From contig CALSAQ010000007.1 of assembly GCA_943372995.1 (NCBI GenBank), positions 1-64,000 on the forward strand: a DNA stretch of 64,000 bases. The letters are read 5' to 3'. The position numbers and the translations under genes were made by a program. The notes beneath the pieces were generated by a model. That model did no database searches, was not told the DNA's origin, and saw nothing but the letters and a program-made list of their open reading frames with translations. Shown here in pieces: positions 35,019 to 43,343 of the stretch; within the stretch, counting starts at the first letter, position 1, and every line of letters starts with the position of its first letter. The DNA is from CAJBVG01 sp943372995. GTDB taxonomy: Bacteria; Bacteroidota; Bacteroidia; Sphingobacteriales; Sphingobacteriaceae.

Positions 35019-35090
35019 TATGCTGATGTGCTAATATGCTGATGTGCTAATGATTAGCATACCAGCATATTAGCACGTTAGCATATTAAA
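35019..35090. repeat. Converging 8-bp tandem arrays forming a long hairpin
   Basis: Octamers of the type TATGCTGA/TGTGCTAA repeat four times and then meet their inverted versions. The perfect arms GCTAATATGCTG and CAGCATATTAGC, plus an inner TGCTAAT/ATTAGCA pair, can form a hairpin of about 45 bases. It fills the whole gap between two convergent genes, where it could end transcription from both sides. Confidence 0.8.
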
Positions 35091-36261
35091 CCGTTAATTT
35101 CTGATAGTTTCTCCACCAACGCTCTGGCATTTCGCCATTGCTTGCCTGCTTATAATCTTCGTAAGAACAAGGGATTAATTCGTATCGTTCGTTTTTTGTA
35201 GTATTACTCTGATAGGGAATTTGCATCCACCAACGATCCGTTTTTTTACTTTTTAAAAATACCACTTCTGAGCTAATGTCTTCAAAAGTTGCTCTATACT
35301 TTATAAAATCTTTTTTAGATGTGCTTGGTAAATCATTCTTACGCTGATAATATCCTTCTATAAAACACCATACCATTTGCGCCACTAATTCTGAAGTTTG
35401 ATCTCTGTGATCGTATTTCGGATTAAACTCGTAAATACCAATAGAACTTAGCTTATCTGATATACCCGCATAGCGCATCATCTGACAAACCTCTTCTGCA
35501 TAAAAACCATTAGGGTGTGCATTGGCATTTCCTGGAGCATCCGACATTTTTATACAAGACATGTCGACACTGATCATATCCGCAGAACGAATAATTGGTT
35601 CTGTTTCCGACATTTTATTTCGGAATGTTCCTAGCCTGTGAATATCAAAATACATCTGATGCATAAGCTCCACACTCTCTTGGTTTACATAGTAAGTCTG
35701 ATAACCAATATTACTGTAGTTAAACAAAAAATGTGGTTCATGTAAAATGATGCTATTTAAGTAAGATATAGAATCGGGAGTTTGTTGCTCATCCACTCTT
35801 GCATCCAAATCAAAATGAGAATCAAGCACTACCATATCCACTTTCTTATCCAAATTCTCATAAGCCCAATACTGAGCATACGTTAAATCTTGTCCACCAC
35901 CCAAAACGATTGGTACTATATTGAGTTTTATCAATTCATGACATACATTCTTTAATGCCACATGTGTATCTCTTACGGTTTCACCAGGTAATATATTTCC
36001 CAAATCGACCATACTCAGTTTAAAATCTCCAACATTTAGTTGGTATAATGCCTTCCTAATTTTGTTTGGTCCTTCAGCACAACCTTCATTTTGAATAGCC
36101 TTACGATCATCCAATACACCTACTAAAGCTAGATTTACTCCCTCTAGATCTGGAAAAAGTGTAGTGTATTTCTGAATTTGAAAGCCAATCTGGCTCTCAT
36201 AATACGTTTCGTTAAGCGAACCTTCTTGAGCACTAAGTGGTCGTAAAAAATCTTCTAGCAT
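35086..36261 (-). CDS. Arginase/agmatinase/formimidoylglutamase-fold protein with altered metal site
   Basis: The 391-aa protein is an ureohydrolase-superfamily member (IVPIVLGGGQDLTYAQYWA, VVLDSHFDLDAR, MISVDMSCIKMSDAPGNANA, ELVAQMVWCFIEGYYQR). In this family six residues bind two Mn ions. Here three are kept (Asp147, His149, Asp151) along with Asp233. The first His is Gln124 (GGGQD for GGDHS) and the last Asp is Ser235 (SVDMS for SxDxD). Annotation pipelines would call it formimidoylglutamase; activity as a two-metal hydrolase is doubtful. It has roughly 90 extra C-terminal residues. A -7 box is at 36278-36285. Confidence 0.8.
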   Translation of the reverse strand: MLEDFLRPLSAQEGSLNETYYESQIGFQIQKYTTLFPDLEGVNLALVGVLDDRKAIQNEGCAEGPNKIRKALYQLNVGDFKLSMVDLGNILPGETVRDTHVALKNVCHELIKLNIVPIVLGGGQDLTYAQYWAYENLDKKVDMVVLDSHFDLDARVDEQQTPDSISYLNSIILHEPHFLFNYSNIGYQTYYVNQESVELMHQMYFDIHRLGTFRNKMSETEPIIRSADMISVDMSCIKMSDAPGNANAHPNGFYAEEVCQMMRYAGISDKLSSIGIYEFNPKYDHRDQTSELVAQMVWCFIEGYYQRKNDLPSTSKKDFIKYRATFEDISSEVVFLKSKKTDRWWMQIPYQSNTTKNERYELIPCSYEDYKQASNGEMPERWWRNYQKLTV

Positions 36262-36277
36262 AGTTTTAATTTCTATA

Positions 36278-36285
36278 CAAACTTA
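36278..36285 (-). promoter_or_regulatory. -7 promoter box for the arginase-fold gene
   Basis: On the minus strand it reads TAAGTTTG (TAnnTTTG), 16 bases before the ATG at 36261. Confidence 0.5.
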
Positions 36286-36333
36286 AAAATTGATGTGAAA
36301 TAAAAATTGCTATATTTTCCACATATTTGCAAC

Positions 36334-37293
36334 ATGGTTTTTGTCACAGGTGCAACTGGCTTTTTAGGCTCTTATTTATGTTTATATCTTGTACAAAATG
36401 GATATACCATAAAAGCCTCTAAAAGACCTCATTCTATCATCCCTTCAATATTAAAAAACGTTGAAAATAAAATAGAATGGATAGATGTCGACTTACATAA
36501 CTATTTCGAGTTAAAAGATGCACTAGCGGGCTGTGAAGCCATCTTTCATTGTGCCGCCCAAGTAAGCTTTAATCCCAAGAAGAAAAAAGAACTTTGGAAG
36601 AATAATGTTGAACTTACAAGCAATATTGTAAATGCGGCATTAGAGATTGAGAATATTGTACTATTTCATATCAGCTCCATTTCCGCTATTGGTGAAGCTA
36701 AGCCCAACAAACAAATCGACGAAAACAGTAGATGGGTTTATAAAAAAACAGAGTCCGACTACGCCATTACCAAATTCGAAGCAGAAAGAGAAGTATGGAG
36801 AGGAATTCACGAAGGACTCAATGCCATTATTGTTAATCCCTCTATTATACTAGGCTACGATGAAAGAGGAAAGGGAAGTATGGGGTTAATACATCAAATA
36901 GAAAATAATTTGAAATTCTATACCGATGGTACTATGGGCTTTATCGATGTTAACGATGTAGTAAAATGCATCGTAAGCTTATATGAAAAGAAGATTTATG
37001 GAGAACGATTTATTTTATCGTCGGGAAATTATTCGTTTAAAGAAGTGCTCGATACCATTGCCAAATTAATGCATAAAAAAGGACCACAAATCGAAGCAAA
37101 ACCATGGATGCTGAAAATTGCAGTATTCATTCTAAGTATTATTAAAAATAATCACCCTCTAAATAAATTCACCGCCAGATCTGCATTCAAGAAATCGTTT
37201 TTCTCCAACGATAAAATCAAACAACAAATCAACTTTGATTTTATTCCTTTGGAAAAAAGCATATACAACATGTTGAATAAAAAAATAGTTTAA
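36334..37293 (+). CDS. NAD(P)-dependent epimerase/dehydratase (extended SDR)
   Basis: The 319-aa protein has the Rossmann start MVFVTGATGFLGSYLCLYL (GxxGxxG), an active-site Tyr-Lys pair in SDYAITKFEAERE, and VNPSIILGYDERGKGS typical of dihydroflavonol-reductase-like or NDP-sugar epimerase-like extended SDRs. The substrate is unknown; sterol/hydroxysteroid dehydrogenase-like or hopanoid enzymes are alternatives. ATG 36334 gives the exact family start; an upstream TTG at 36307 is rejected. The tryptophan dioxygenase gene follows with 35 bases between them. Confidence 0.85.
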   Translation: MVFVTGATGFLGSYLCLYLVQNGYTIKASKRPHSIIPSILKNVENKIEWIDVDLHNYFELKDALAGCEAIFHCAAQVSFNPKKKKELWKNNVELTSNIVNAALEIENIVLFHISSISAIGEAKPNKQIDENSRWVYKKTESDYAITKFEAEREVWRGIHEGLNAIIVNPSIILGYDERGKGSMGLIHQIENNLKFYTDGTMGFIDVNDVVKCIVSLYEKKIYGERFILSSGNYSFKEVLDTIAKLMHKKGPQIEAKPWMLKIAVFILSIIKNNHPLNKFTARSAFKKSFFSNDKIKQQINFDFIPLEKSIYNMLNKKIV

Positions 37294-37298
37294 ATTTG
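37291..37298 (+). promoter_or_regulatory. -7 promoter box for kynA
   Basis: TAAATTTG (TAnnTTTG) overlaps the stop codon of the epimerase gene and lies 30 bases before the ATG at 37329, so the dioxygenase may have its own promoter. Confidence 0.45.
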
Positions 37299-37328
37299 TA
37301 CCCAAGGTACCCTAAATCATCATTCACA

Positions 37329-38282
37329 ATGGAATTAAACCAAGATATACTAGACAGAATACAAAAGCTTAAGGAGAAATACGACGCCATGGGGCAAGAC
37401 TTAGTCTCGTACCTAGACGGTCTACTTTACTCCGAGTACCTAACTTATTGGGATTATATTCACCTCGACACCTTGTTGAGTTTACAAAATCCCAAAACGG
37501 CATTTCCTGATGAAAACATTTTCATCATGTATCACCAAGTAACGGAATTGTATTTCAAGATGATCTTAAGCGAATGTGAACAGATTTGTGAGAAGAAAGA
37601 TATTACCGAAAAGTTTTTACTAGAAAGAATTATTCGTATCAATAGGTATTTTGAATTGCTTACTAATTCCTTTGATGTAATGGTCGACGGAATGGAAAAA
37701 GAACAATTCTTGAAATACAGAATGGCATTACTTCCAGCGAGTGGATTCCAATCAGCACAATATAGAATGATTGAGATATACGCAACAGACTTTATTAATT
37801 TAGTTGATAAAGATGTTCGTGAAGAATTTAAGGGCAAAGAATTTAATGCTGATAAATATTTAGAAAATATTTATTGGAAGCACGGTGCAACTGAATTAAG
37901 CACAGGTAAAAAAACATTAACCCTTCGTCAGTTTGAAGATAAATACCTAAGCACTTTTTCGGCACTAGCCACCAAATGCTACGAAAACAATATTTATACC
38001 GTTTACAAAAAACTTAATAGTTCAGACCCTAAGCTCAAAGAAGCTTTACGTAAGTTTGATATAAGTGTAAATGTGAATTGGCCTTTAGTACATTACAAAT
38101 CGGCAGTTAGATACTTACACAAAGATCCTGCAGATATAAAAGCAACCGGTGGTACCAATTGGCAAAAATACTTGCCACCTCGTTTCCAAAAACGAATTTT
38201 TTACCCAGAACTCTGGACAGATGCAGAAATAAACGAATGGGGTAAGGGTTGGGTAGAAAATGTATTAAATGACATTAAGTAG
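37329..38282 (+). CDS. kynA: Tryptophan 2,3-dioxygenase
   Basis: TDO is a cytoplasmic haem enzyme that opens the indole ring of L-tryptophan to N-formylkynurenine, the first step of the kynurenine route. The 317-aa protein has FIMYHQVTELYFKMIL (haem-pocket and substrate region with the catalytic His, about 64-79), LLPASGFQSAQYRMIE and the substrate loop ATGGTNWQKYLPPRFQKR. ATG 37329 (MELNQDILDRIQ) matches the family; a TTG start 11 codons earlier is rejected. No other kynurenine-pathway gene is in the window, so formamidase and later enzymes must lie elsewhere. Confidence 0.93.
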   Translation: MELNQDILDRIQKLKEKYDAMGQDLVSYLDGLLYSEYLTYWDYIHLDTLLSLQNPKTAFPDENIFIMYHQVTELYFKMILSECEQICEKKDITEKFLLERIIRINRYFELLTNSFDVMVDGMEKEQFLKYRMALLPASGFQSAQYRMIEIYATDFINLVDKDVREEFKGKEFNADKYLENIYWKHGATELSTGKKTLTLRQFEDKYLSTFSALATKCYENNIYTVYKKLNSSDPKLKEALRKFDISVNVNWPLVHYKSAVRYLHKDPADIKATGGTNWQKYLPPRFQKRIFYPELWTDAEINEWGKGWVENVLNDIK

Positions 38283-38333
38283 ACTTCCTACAAAGACTAT
38301 AAATGCTTATCTTTATATTCTAACTAATTAAGA

Positions 38334-39554
38334 ATGGAAAGTTCGCAAAAAGGTTTTTCCGAGATTGCCAAGCAAGCATTATTAATGCCCCAAGAAGCAT
38401 TAATGGCAATCCGAAATAGAAAGCACAATTTAAACATTGGCATTCCTAGAGAAACTACTTTTCAAGAAAACAGAATTGCTCTCACACCACTTTCTGTTGG
38501 ACTTCTGGTAAACAATGGCCATGAAGTTCATATAGAAACAGGTGCAGGTGAAGCCGCTAAATTTCCAGACAAAGACTACGCAGAAGAAGGTGGACAAATA
38601 GCATACGACAACAAAAAGATTTGGGAGTCGGATGTGATTATTAAAGTAGAACCTCCAACCATAGAAGAAATCGGATTAATGAGAGGAGGCCAAACACTTA
38701 TTTCTGGTCTACAAGTATCTACGCTAAAAGCCGATTATTTAAAACTTCTTGTACAAAAAAATATTACAGCAGTTGCCTACGAATACCTACGCGATGAAGG
38801 AGAAATTTTAACCGTTGTTCGTTCAATGAGTGAAATTGTTGGAACGGCATCTATTCACATTGCTTCAGAATTATTGTGTACACATAATGGTAAAGGTTTA
38901 CTGCTTGGCGGAGTAACAGGTATTCCACCTACCGAAATTGTTATTATTGGTGCTGGTACTGTTGGCGAATATGCAGCACGAACAGCTCTTGCACTTGGTG
39001 CCGATGTAAAAGTATTTGATAATTCAGTTTATCATTTACGTCGTTTACAAAATAATATCGGTAGCCGTATATTCACCTCTGTTCTACAACCGGTAGTTTT
39101 ACAAAAGGCATTATCAAAATGTGATGTTGCGATAGGAGCCATGAGAGCTAAAGAAGGCAGAAGCCCTTGTATTGTATCAGAAGAAATGGTGAGCAGAATG
39201 AAAGCCGATTCTATCGTAATCGATGTGAGTATAGATCAAGGAGGATGTTTTGAAACTTCACATGTTACCAACCATACTCAACCTGTTTTTAAAAAACACG
39301 ATGTGATTCATTACTGTGTACCTAATATTGCTTCACGTGTTGCACGTACCGCATCTTATGCGCTAACAAATATTTTTACTCCTATATTACTTGAGCTAGG
39401 TGAAGCTGGTGGTATGAAAAACTATTTGTGGAGTAATGCAGGGATACGTAGTGGCGTATACATGTATAACGGACATATCACTAATAAATATTTATCAAAC
39501 CACTTCAAACTACCATATAAAGATTTAGATCTTTTGGTAGCAGCACACGGGTAG
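38334..39554 (+). CDS. ald: Alanine dehydrogenase family
   Basis: This NAD-dependent enzyme interconverts L-alanine and pyruvate plus ammonia. The 406-aa protein shows the AlaDh/PNT N-terminal domain (IGIPRETTFQENRIALTP, VHIETGAGEAAKFPDKDY) and the NAD-binding domain (IVIIGAGTVGEYAARTALAL, about 203-222, then VIDVSIDQGGCFE). An N-terminal extension of about 35 residues precedes the usual start and is typical of Bacteroidota members. The nearest alternative is a transhydrogenase alpha-like protein, but the length and SIDQGGCFE motif favour alanine dehydrogenase. Confidence 0.9.
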   Translation: MESSQKGFSEIAKQALLMPQEALMAIRNRKHNLNIGIPRETTFQENRIALTPLSVGLLVNNGHEVHIETGAGEAAKFPDKDYAEEGGQIAYDNKKIWESDVIIKVEPPTIEEIGLMRGGQTLISGLQVSTLKADYLKLLVQKNITAVAYEYLRDEGEILTVVRSMSEIVGTASIHIASELLCTHNGKGLLLGGVTGIPPTEIVIIGAGTVGEYAARTALALGADVKVFDNSVYHLRRLQNNIGSRIFTSVLQPVVLQKALSKCDVAIGAMRAKEGRSPCIVSEEMVSRMKADSIVIDVSIDQGGCFETSHVTNHTQPVFKKHDVIHYCVPNIASRVARTASYALTNIFTPILLELGEAGGMKNYLWSNAGIRSGVYMYNGHITNKYLSNHFKLPYKDLDLLVAAHG

Positions 39555-39555
39555 T

Positions 39556-39595
39556 AAATGTGCAAATGTGCAGATGCGAAAATGTGCAAATTTTA
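39556..39595. repeat. Degenerate 8-bp tandem array between ald and pepP
   Basis: Octamers AAATGTGC, AAATGTGC, AGATGCGA and AAATGTGC follow one another exactly, then decay into AAATTTTA. No inverted partner is seen here. The array occupies nearly all of the gap between the two genes. Confidence 0.65.
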
Positions 39596-39602
39596 ATATG
39601 TT

Positions 39603-40892
39603 ATGAAATATTCTCAAATAAAATCTGATCTTTTCATCGAAAACAGAAAACGTTTCAACGAAAAGTTAAAACCAAAATCAATGGCAATCATTCATTCGAA
39701 TGATGAGTTTCCTCGTAGTGGCGATCAAAACTATCCTTTTCATCAAAATCCAGATATGTTTTGGTTAACAGGTATTGATCAAGAGGAAAGTATTTTTATT
39801 TCTTTTCCTGATTCTCCAATTCCTGCATATAAAGAAGTTTTGTTTTTGAAAAAAACGAATGAACATATTGCGATATGGGAAGGTCATAAATACACTAAAG
39901 AAGAAGCATTAAGCACTTCTGGTATTCGTTCTATTTTTTGGTTAGAAGATTATAAAAATATCTTCCCGATACTAATGAATCATTGCGAACATGTGTATTT
40001 AAACAGTAATGAAAACGATCGTTATGTACACATCAATCAGTATCGCGATTTACGTTACGCAAAACAATTAATGGAACAATATCCATTACACAAATACGAA
40101 CGTGCTGCTCCACTATTCAGAGAATTAAGAGCGGTGAAATCATCATACGAAGTAGAATTGATTCAAACCGCTTGTGATATTACAGAAAAAGCATTCAGAA
40201 GAGTGCTTGGTTTTGTAAAACCTGGAGTGATGGAGTACGAAATAGAAGCTGAAATTATTCACGAATTTATTCGTAACCGAGCAAGTGGGCATGCTTATAA
40301 TCCTATCATTGCTTCGGGTGCTAATGCCATCGTATTACACTACAACGATAATAATCAGGAGTGTAAAGCTGGTGATGTTATTTTGTTCGACTTCGGCGCT
40401 GAGTACGCAAATTACAATGCCGATCTTTCTCGTTCAGTTCCAGTAAGTGGGAAATTCACAGAACGTCAGCGTAAAGTGTATAACTCTGTACTACATGTGA
40501 TGAAAGAAGCTAAGAAAATGTTAGTAGAAGGAACTATTCTCGATGAATACCATAAAGAAGTAGGTAAAATTATGGAGTCAGAATTAATCGGATTAGGTTT
40601 ATTAGATAAACATGATGTAAGCAAACAAAATCCAGATATGCCATTATACAAAAAATACTTCATGCATGGCACTTCACATTTCTTAGGATTGGATGTTCAC
40701 GACATCGGAAATAGATATGAAAAAATGAAAGCAGGAATGGTATTTACATGCGAGCCTGGTATCTATATAGCGGAAGAAGGTTTAGGAATTAGAATTGAAA
40801 ACGATATTCTAATTACTACCAACGGGAACATCGACCTAATGGCAAATATTCCTATCGAAGCAGATGAAATTGAAAGTTTAATGAATAGCTAA
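39603..40892 (+). CDS. pepP: Xaa-Pro aminopeptidase (aminopeptidase P)
   Basis: This is a cytoplasmic di-manganese exopeptidase that removes an N-terminal residue preceding proline. The 429-aa protein has an N-terminal AMP-N domain (RKRFNEKLKPKSMAIIHSND, FWLTGIDQEESI) and the pita-bread catalytic domain with metal ligands in LFDFGAEYANYNADLSRS (about 262-279), HGTSHFLGLDVHDIG (about 355), FTCEPGIYI (about 383) and IRIENDILIT (about 397). Length and motifs are complete. A terminator-like hairpin follows the stop. Confidence 0.93.
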   Translation: MKYSQIKSDLFIENRKRFNEKLKPKSMAIIHSNDEFPRSGDQNYPFHQNPDMFWLTGIDQEESIFISFPDSPIPAYKEVLFLKKTNEHIAIWEGHKYTKEEALSTSGIRSIFWLEDYKNIFPILMNHCEHVYLNSNENDRYVHINQYRDLRYAKQLMEQYPLHKYERAAPLFRELRAVKSSYEVELIQTACDITEKAFRRVLGFVKPGVMEYEIEAEIIHEFIRNRASGHAYNPIIASGANAIVLHYNDNNQECKAGDVILFDFGAEYANYNADLSRSVPVSGKFTERQRKVYNSVLHVMKEAKKMLVEGTILDEYHKEVGKIMESELIGLGLLDKHDVSKQNPDMPLYKKYFMHGTSHFLGLDVHDIGNRYEKMKAGMVFTCEPGIYIAEEGLGIRIENDILITTNGNIDLMANIPIEADEIESLMNS

Positions 40893-40920
40893 TCTTTTCT
40901 CTTTGATTAGGGTTTTCTTT
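40889..40920 (+). terminator. Probable terminator of pepP
   Basis: Stem CTAATC (40889-40894) with GATTAG (40905-40910) is followed by a T-rich run interrupted by one C. The stem overlaps the stop codon. It is weaker than the terminators at 285 and 30098. Confidence 0.45.
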
Positions 40921-40948
40921 ATCTGTTATTCAAGTTGTGAATTGTTTT

Positions 40949-41012
40949 TCTCTGTGCCTCCGTGTCTCTGTGCTTAAGAAAACCTAATCACAGGGACACA
41001 GGGATAATAATT
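40949..41012. repeat. CTCTGTG octamer element, downstream end of lipoprotein duplication
   Basis: Three octamers (TCTCTGTG, CCTCCGTG, TCTCTGTG) are followed by CTTAAGAA, a short spacer and two inverted octamers CACAGGGA, then TAATAATT. It is nearly identical to the elements at 41608 and 42259 that lie between and beyond the two lipoprotein copies. Confidence 0.8.
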
Positions 41013-41044
41013 TCTTTGTGGTAAGTGTTGTGAAAATTAAACAA

Positions 41045-41575
41045 CTAATATTTTAAGTCGAATCGGCCTTCCGTTATTAATACATTTGAAGGAGTTATTG
41101 CAGTATTTTCTGGTCTAAACTCAAACGTTCCAGAAATTATTCTAGAAACTGAATCCAATCTCAAAATAGATATACTCCCAGAAAAAATTGAGTCATTAAT
41201 TGAATAGATTGCCACATTATTAGTATAATATGCTCTAAACTTAGCATTAAAATTATATTTACCTACACCATTGACAATTCCTTTTGAAGAACTTAATACT
41301 ATTATTCCGTATTGATTATCACCAGATTTGTCAAACCGTATTGAAATAGCCCCTTGAGAATAACTAGCCTGGAAACTTTTATTGGGTACGGCCAACCAAT
41401 ACGAACCGTTTAGCTTACAGCCAAAAGTATTTGCTCCTGTGGTGGTAATGGCTGGTAAAATGGTGTCTCTTTTATATGCAGGTTCTGGTGCTTTGTACTC
41501 GCAGGAAACAAACAAAATATTACTTGTTATAATAATTGCTAAAACACATAACAATATGTAGTTTGATTTCTTCAT
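41045..41575 (-). CDS. Lipoprotein, tandem copy B
   Basis: The 176-aa protein has a lipoprotein signal (hydrophobic helix then ILFVSC, acylated Cys at about 26). The mature part has TFGCKLNGSYWLAVPNKSF near its start and a strand-rich body with ISGTFEF, which resembles the small lipoproteins of Bacteroidota classed under DUF6252-like families (not verified). It is about 94% identical to the copy at 41696-42226: about ten substitutions, six of them in the last 25 codons. Function is unknown. Both genes read on the minus strand, with about 120 bases between them. Confidence 0.75.
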   Translation of the reverse strand: MKKSNYILLCVLAIIITSNILFVSCEYKAPEPAYKRDTILPAITTTGANTFGCKLNGSYWLAVPNKSFQASYSQGAISIRFDKSGDNQYGIIVLSSSKGIVNGVGKYNFNAKFRAYYTNNVAIYSINDSIFSGSISILRLDSVSRIISGTFEFRPENTAITPSNVLITEGRFDLKY

Positions 41576-41607
41576 ATTGCAAGATAAAAATAAATTTATT
41601 GGTTTTT

Positions 41608-41663
41608 TCTCTGTGCTTCAGTGATTAAGAAAACCTAATCACAGAGACACAGGGGTAATAATT
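41608..41663. repeat. CTCTGTG octamer element, between the lipoprotein copies
   Basis: It has the same design as the element at 40949, but with two left octamers (TCTCTGTG, CTTCAGTG) instead of three, and inverted octamers CACAGAGA and CACAGGGG. The change of one 8-base unit between otherwise near-identical flanks points to gain or loss of whole octamers. Confidence 0.8.
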
Positions 41664-41695
41664 TCTTTGTGGTAAGTGCTCTGAAAATTAAACAA

Positions 41696-42226
41696 CTAAT
41701 ATTTTAAGTCGAATCGGCCTTCGGTTAACGATACGCTTGATGGAGTAACAGCAGTATTCTCTGGTATAAACTCAAATGTTCCTGAAATTATTCTAGAAAC
41801 TGAATCCAATCTCAAAATAGATATACTCCCAGAAAAAATTGAGTCATTAATTGAATAGATTGCCACATTATTAGTATAATATGCTCTAAACCTAGCATTA
41901 AAATTATATTCACCTACACCATTGACAATTCCTTTTGAAGAACTTAATACTATTATTCCGTATTTATTATCACCCGATTTATCAAGCCTTATCGAAATAG
42001 CACCTTGAGAATAACTAGCCTGGAAACTTTTATTGGGTACGGCCAACCAATACGAACCGTTTAGTTTACAACCAAAAGTATTTGCTCCTGTGGTGGTAAT
42101 GGATGGTAAAATGGTGTCTCTTTTATAAGCAGGTTCTGGTGCTTTGTACTCGCAGGAAACAAACAAAATATTACTTGTTATAATAATTGCTAAAACACAT
42201 AACAATATGTAGTTTGATTTCTTCAT
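41696..42226 (-). CDS. Lipoprotein, tandem copy A
   Basis: This is a 176-aa lipoprotein with the same signal sequence and lipobox (FVSC) as the downstream copy. It differs by about ten residues, for example Ser for Ala after ILP, Leu for Phe in AISIR(L)DKSG, and a changed C-terminal EFIPENTAVTPSSVSLTEG. The near-identity extends into both flanks, with a unit length of about 651 bases, so the whole segment was duplicated. Predicted location is the outer or inner membrane, with a small beta-rich mature domain of unknown role. Confidence 0.75.
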   Translation of the reverse strand: MKKSNYILLCVLAIIITSNILFVSCEYKAPEPAYKRDTILPSITTTGANTFGCKLNGSYWLAVPNKSFQASYSQGAISIRLDKSGDNKYGIIVLSSSKGIVNGVGEYNFNARFRAYYTNNVAIYSINDSIFSGSISILRLDSVSRIISGTFEFIPENTAVTPSSVSLTEGRFDLKY

Positions 42227-42258
42227 ATTGCAAGATAAAAATAAATTTATTGGTTTTT

Positions 42259-42330
42259 TCTCTGTGCCTCCGTGTCTCTGTGCTTAAGAAAACCTAATCA
42301 AAGAGACACAGGGACACAGGGATAATAATT
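42259..42330. repeat. CTCTGTG octamer element, upstream end of lipoprotein duplication
   Basis: It has three left octamers (TCTCTGTG, CCTCCGTG, TCTCTGTG) and three right octamers (CAAAGAGA, CACAGGGA, CACAGGGA) in converging order, followed by TAATAATT. It lies between hldD and the first lipoprotein gene. Confidence 0.8.
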
Positions 42331-42376
42331 TCTTTGTGAAACCTTGTGTGTACTTAGTGTAGCTTTGTAAGCTACA

Positions 42377-43342
42377 CTAATAATACTTTTCAGTAATCAA
42401 ATAATTCTTCACATAATCTTCCACCCCTTGCTCTAAAGTATAAAATGGTTTTGTATATCCTATACTTCTCAACTTACTCATATCCGCTTCCGTAAAATAT
42501 TGATACTTATCTCTGATATCTTCAGGCGTATCTATGTATGAAATATTTTCTGCAACATTCATTGCAGAAAAAGTAGCCATAGTTAAATGCTTAAATGTTC
42601 TTGCTTTACCAGACCCTAAATTATAAATACCAGATTTTTTCCTAAGCAACATAAAAAAGAACAACACTTCCACAACATCCTTCACATACACAAAATCGCG
42701 CATTTGTTCTCCATCTTTATATTCTGGATTATGGGAGCGAAACAAACGCATTCCGTTTGTTTTTTTTATTTGATGAAAAGCATGATAAATTACAGAAGCC
42801 ATTCTTCCTTTATGGTTTTCATTCGGACCATATACATTAAAGAATTTTAATCCAACCCAGAAGTAAGGTTTCTTCTCTTGCTTTAATGCCCATTTATCGA
42901 ATTCGTTTTTCGATTCTCCATAAGGGTTTAATGGAATCAACGATTCAATTTTTTCATGATCATCTTTATAACCAAACTCACCTAATCCGTACGTTGCCGC
43001 CGATGATGCGTATACTAAACCGATACCATACTCTGTACAACGTTTCCAAATTTCTTTAGTGTAATCGGTATTTAATTTCCAAAGTATTTCTTTATTAAAC
43101 TCTGTAGTATCTGTTCTTGCTCCAATATGAAAAACAAACTGAACGAATTTATGATGACTATCTAACCAAGTAAAAAAATCATTTCGATCTATTTTTTCCT
43201 TAAATTTTTTACCTTCTAAATTTGGCCACTTTTGTTCCTGACTAAAATCATCCACCAATACCAAATCGGTATACCCTTCAGCGTTTAGTTTACCCACTAA
43301 ACAACTACCAACAAAACCCGCTGCACCTGTGATAATAATCAT
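42377..43342 (-). CDS. hldD: ADP-L-glycero-D-manno-heptose 6-epimerase
   Basis: HldD makes the heptose donor for the lipopolysaccharide inner core. The 321-aa extended SDR has MIIITGAAGFVGSCLVGKLN, LVLVDDFSQEQKWPNLEGKK (family-typical), the catalytic YGESKNEFDKWAL and FKFFNVYGPNE-like LKFFNVYGPNENHKGRMASV, plus DGEQMRDFVYVKDVV. The sequence is full length. Its ATG is one base after the mqnD stop, so it is in the same operon. The call implies a heptose-containing LPS in this organism. Confidence 0.92.
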   Translation of the reverse strand: MIIITGAAGFVGSCLVGKLNAEGYTDLVLVDDFSQEQKWPNLEGKKFKEKIDRNDFFTWLDSHHKFVQFVFHIGARTDTTEFNKEILWKLNTDYTKEIWKRCTEYGIGLVYASSAATYGLGEFGYKDDHEKIESLIPLNPYGESKNEFDKWALKQEKKPYFWVGLKFFNVYGPNENHKGRMASVIYHAFHQIKKTNGMRLFRSHNPEYKDGEQMRDFVYVKDVVEVLFFFMLLRKKSGIYNLGSGKARTFKHLTMATFSAMNVAENISYIDTPEDIRDKYQYFTEADMSKLRSIGYTKPFYTLEQGVEDYVKNYLITEKYY

Positions 43343-43343
43343 A

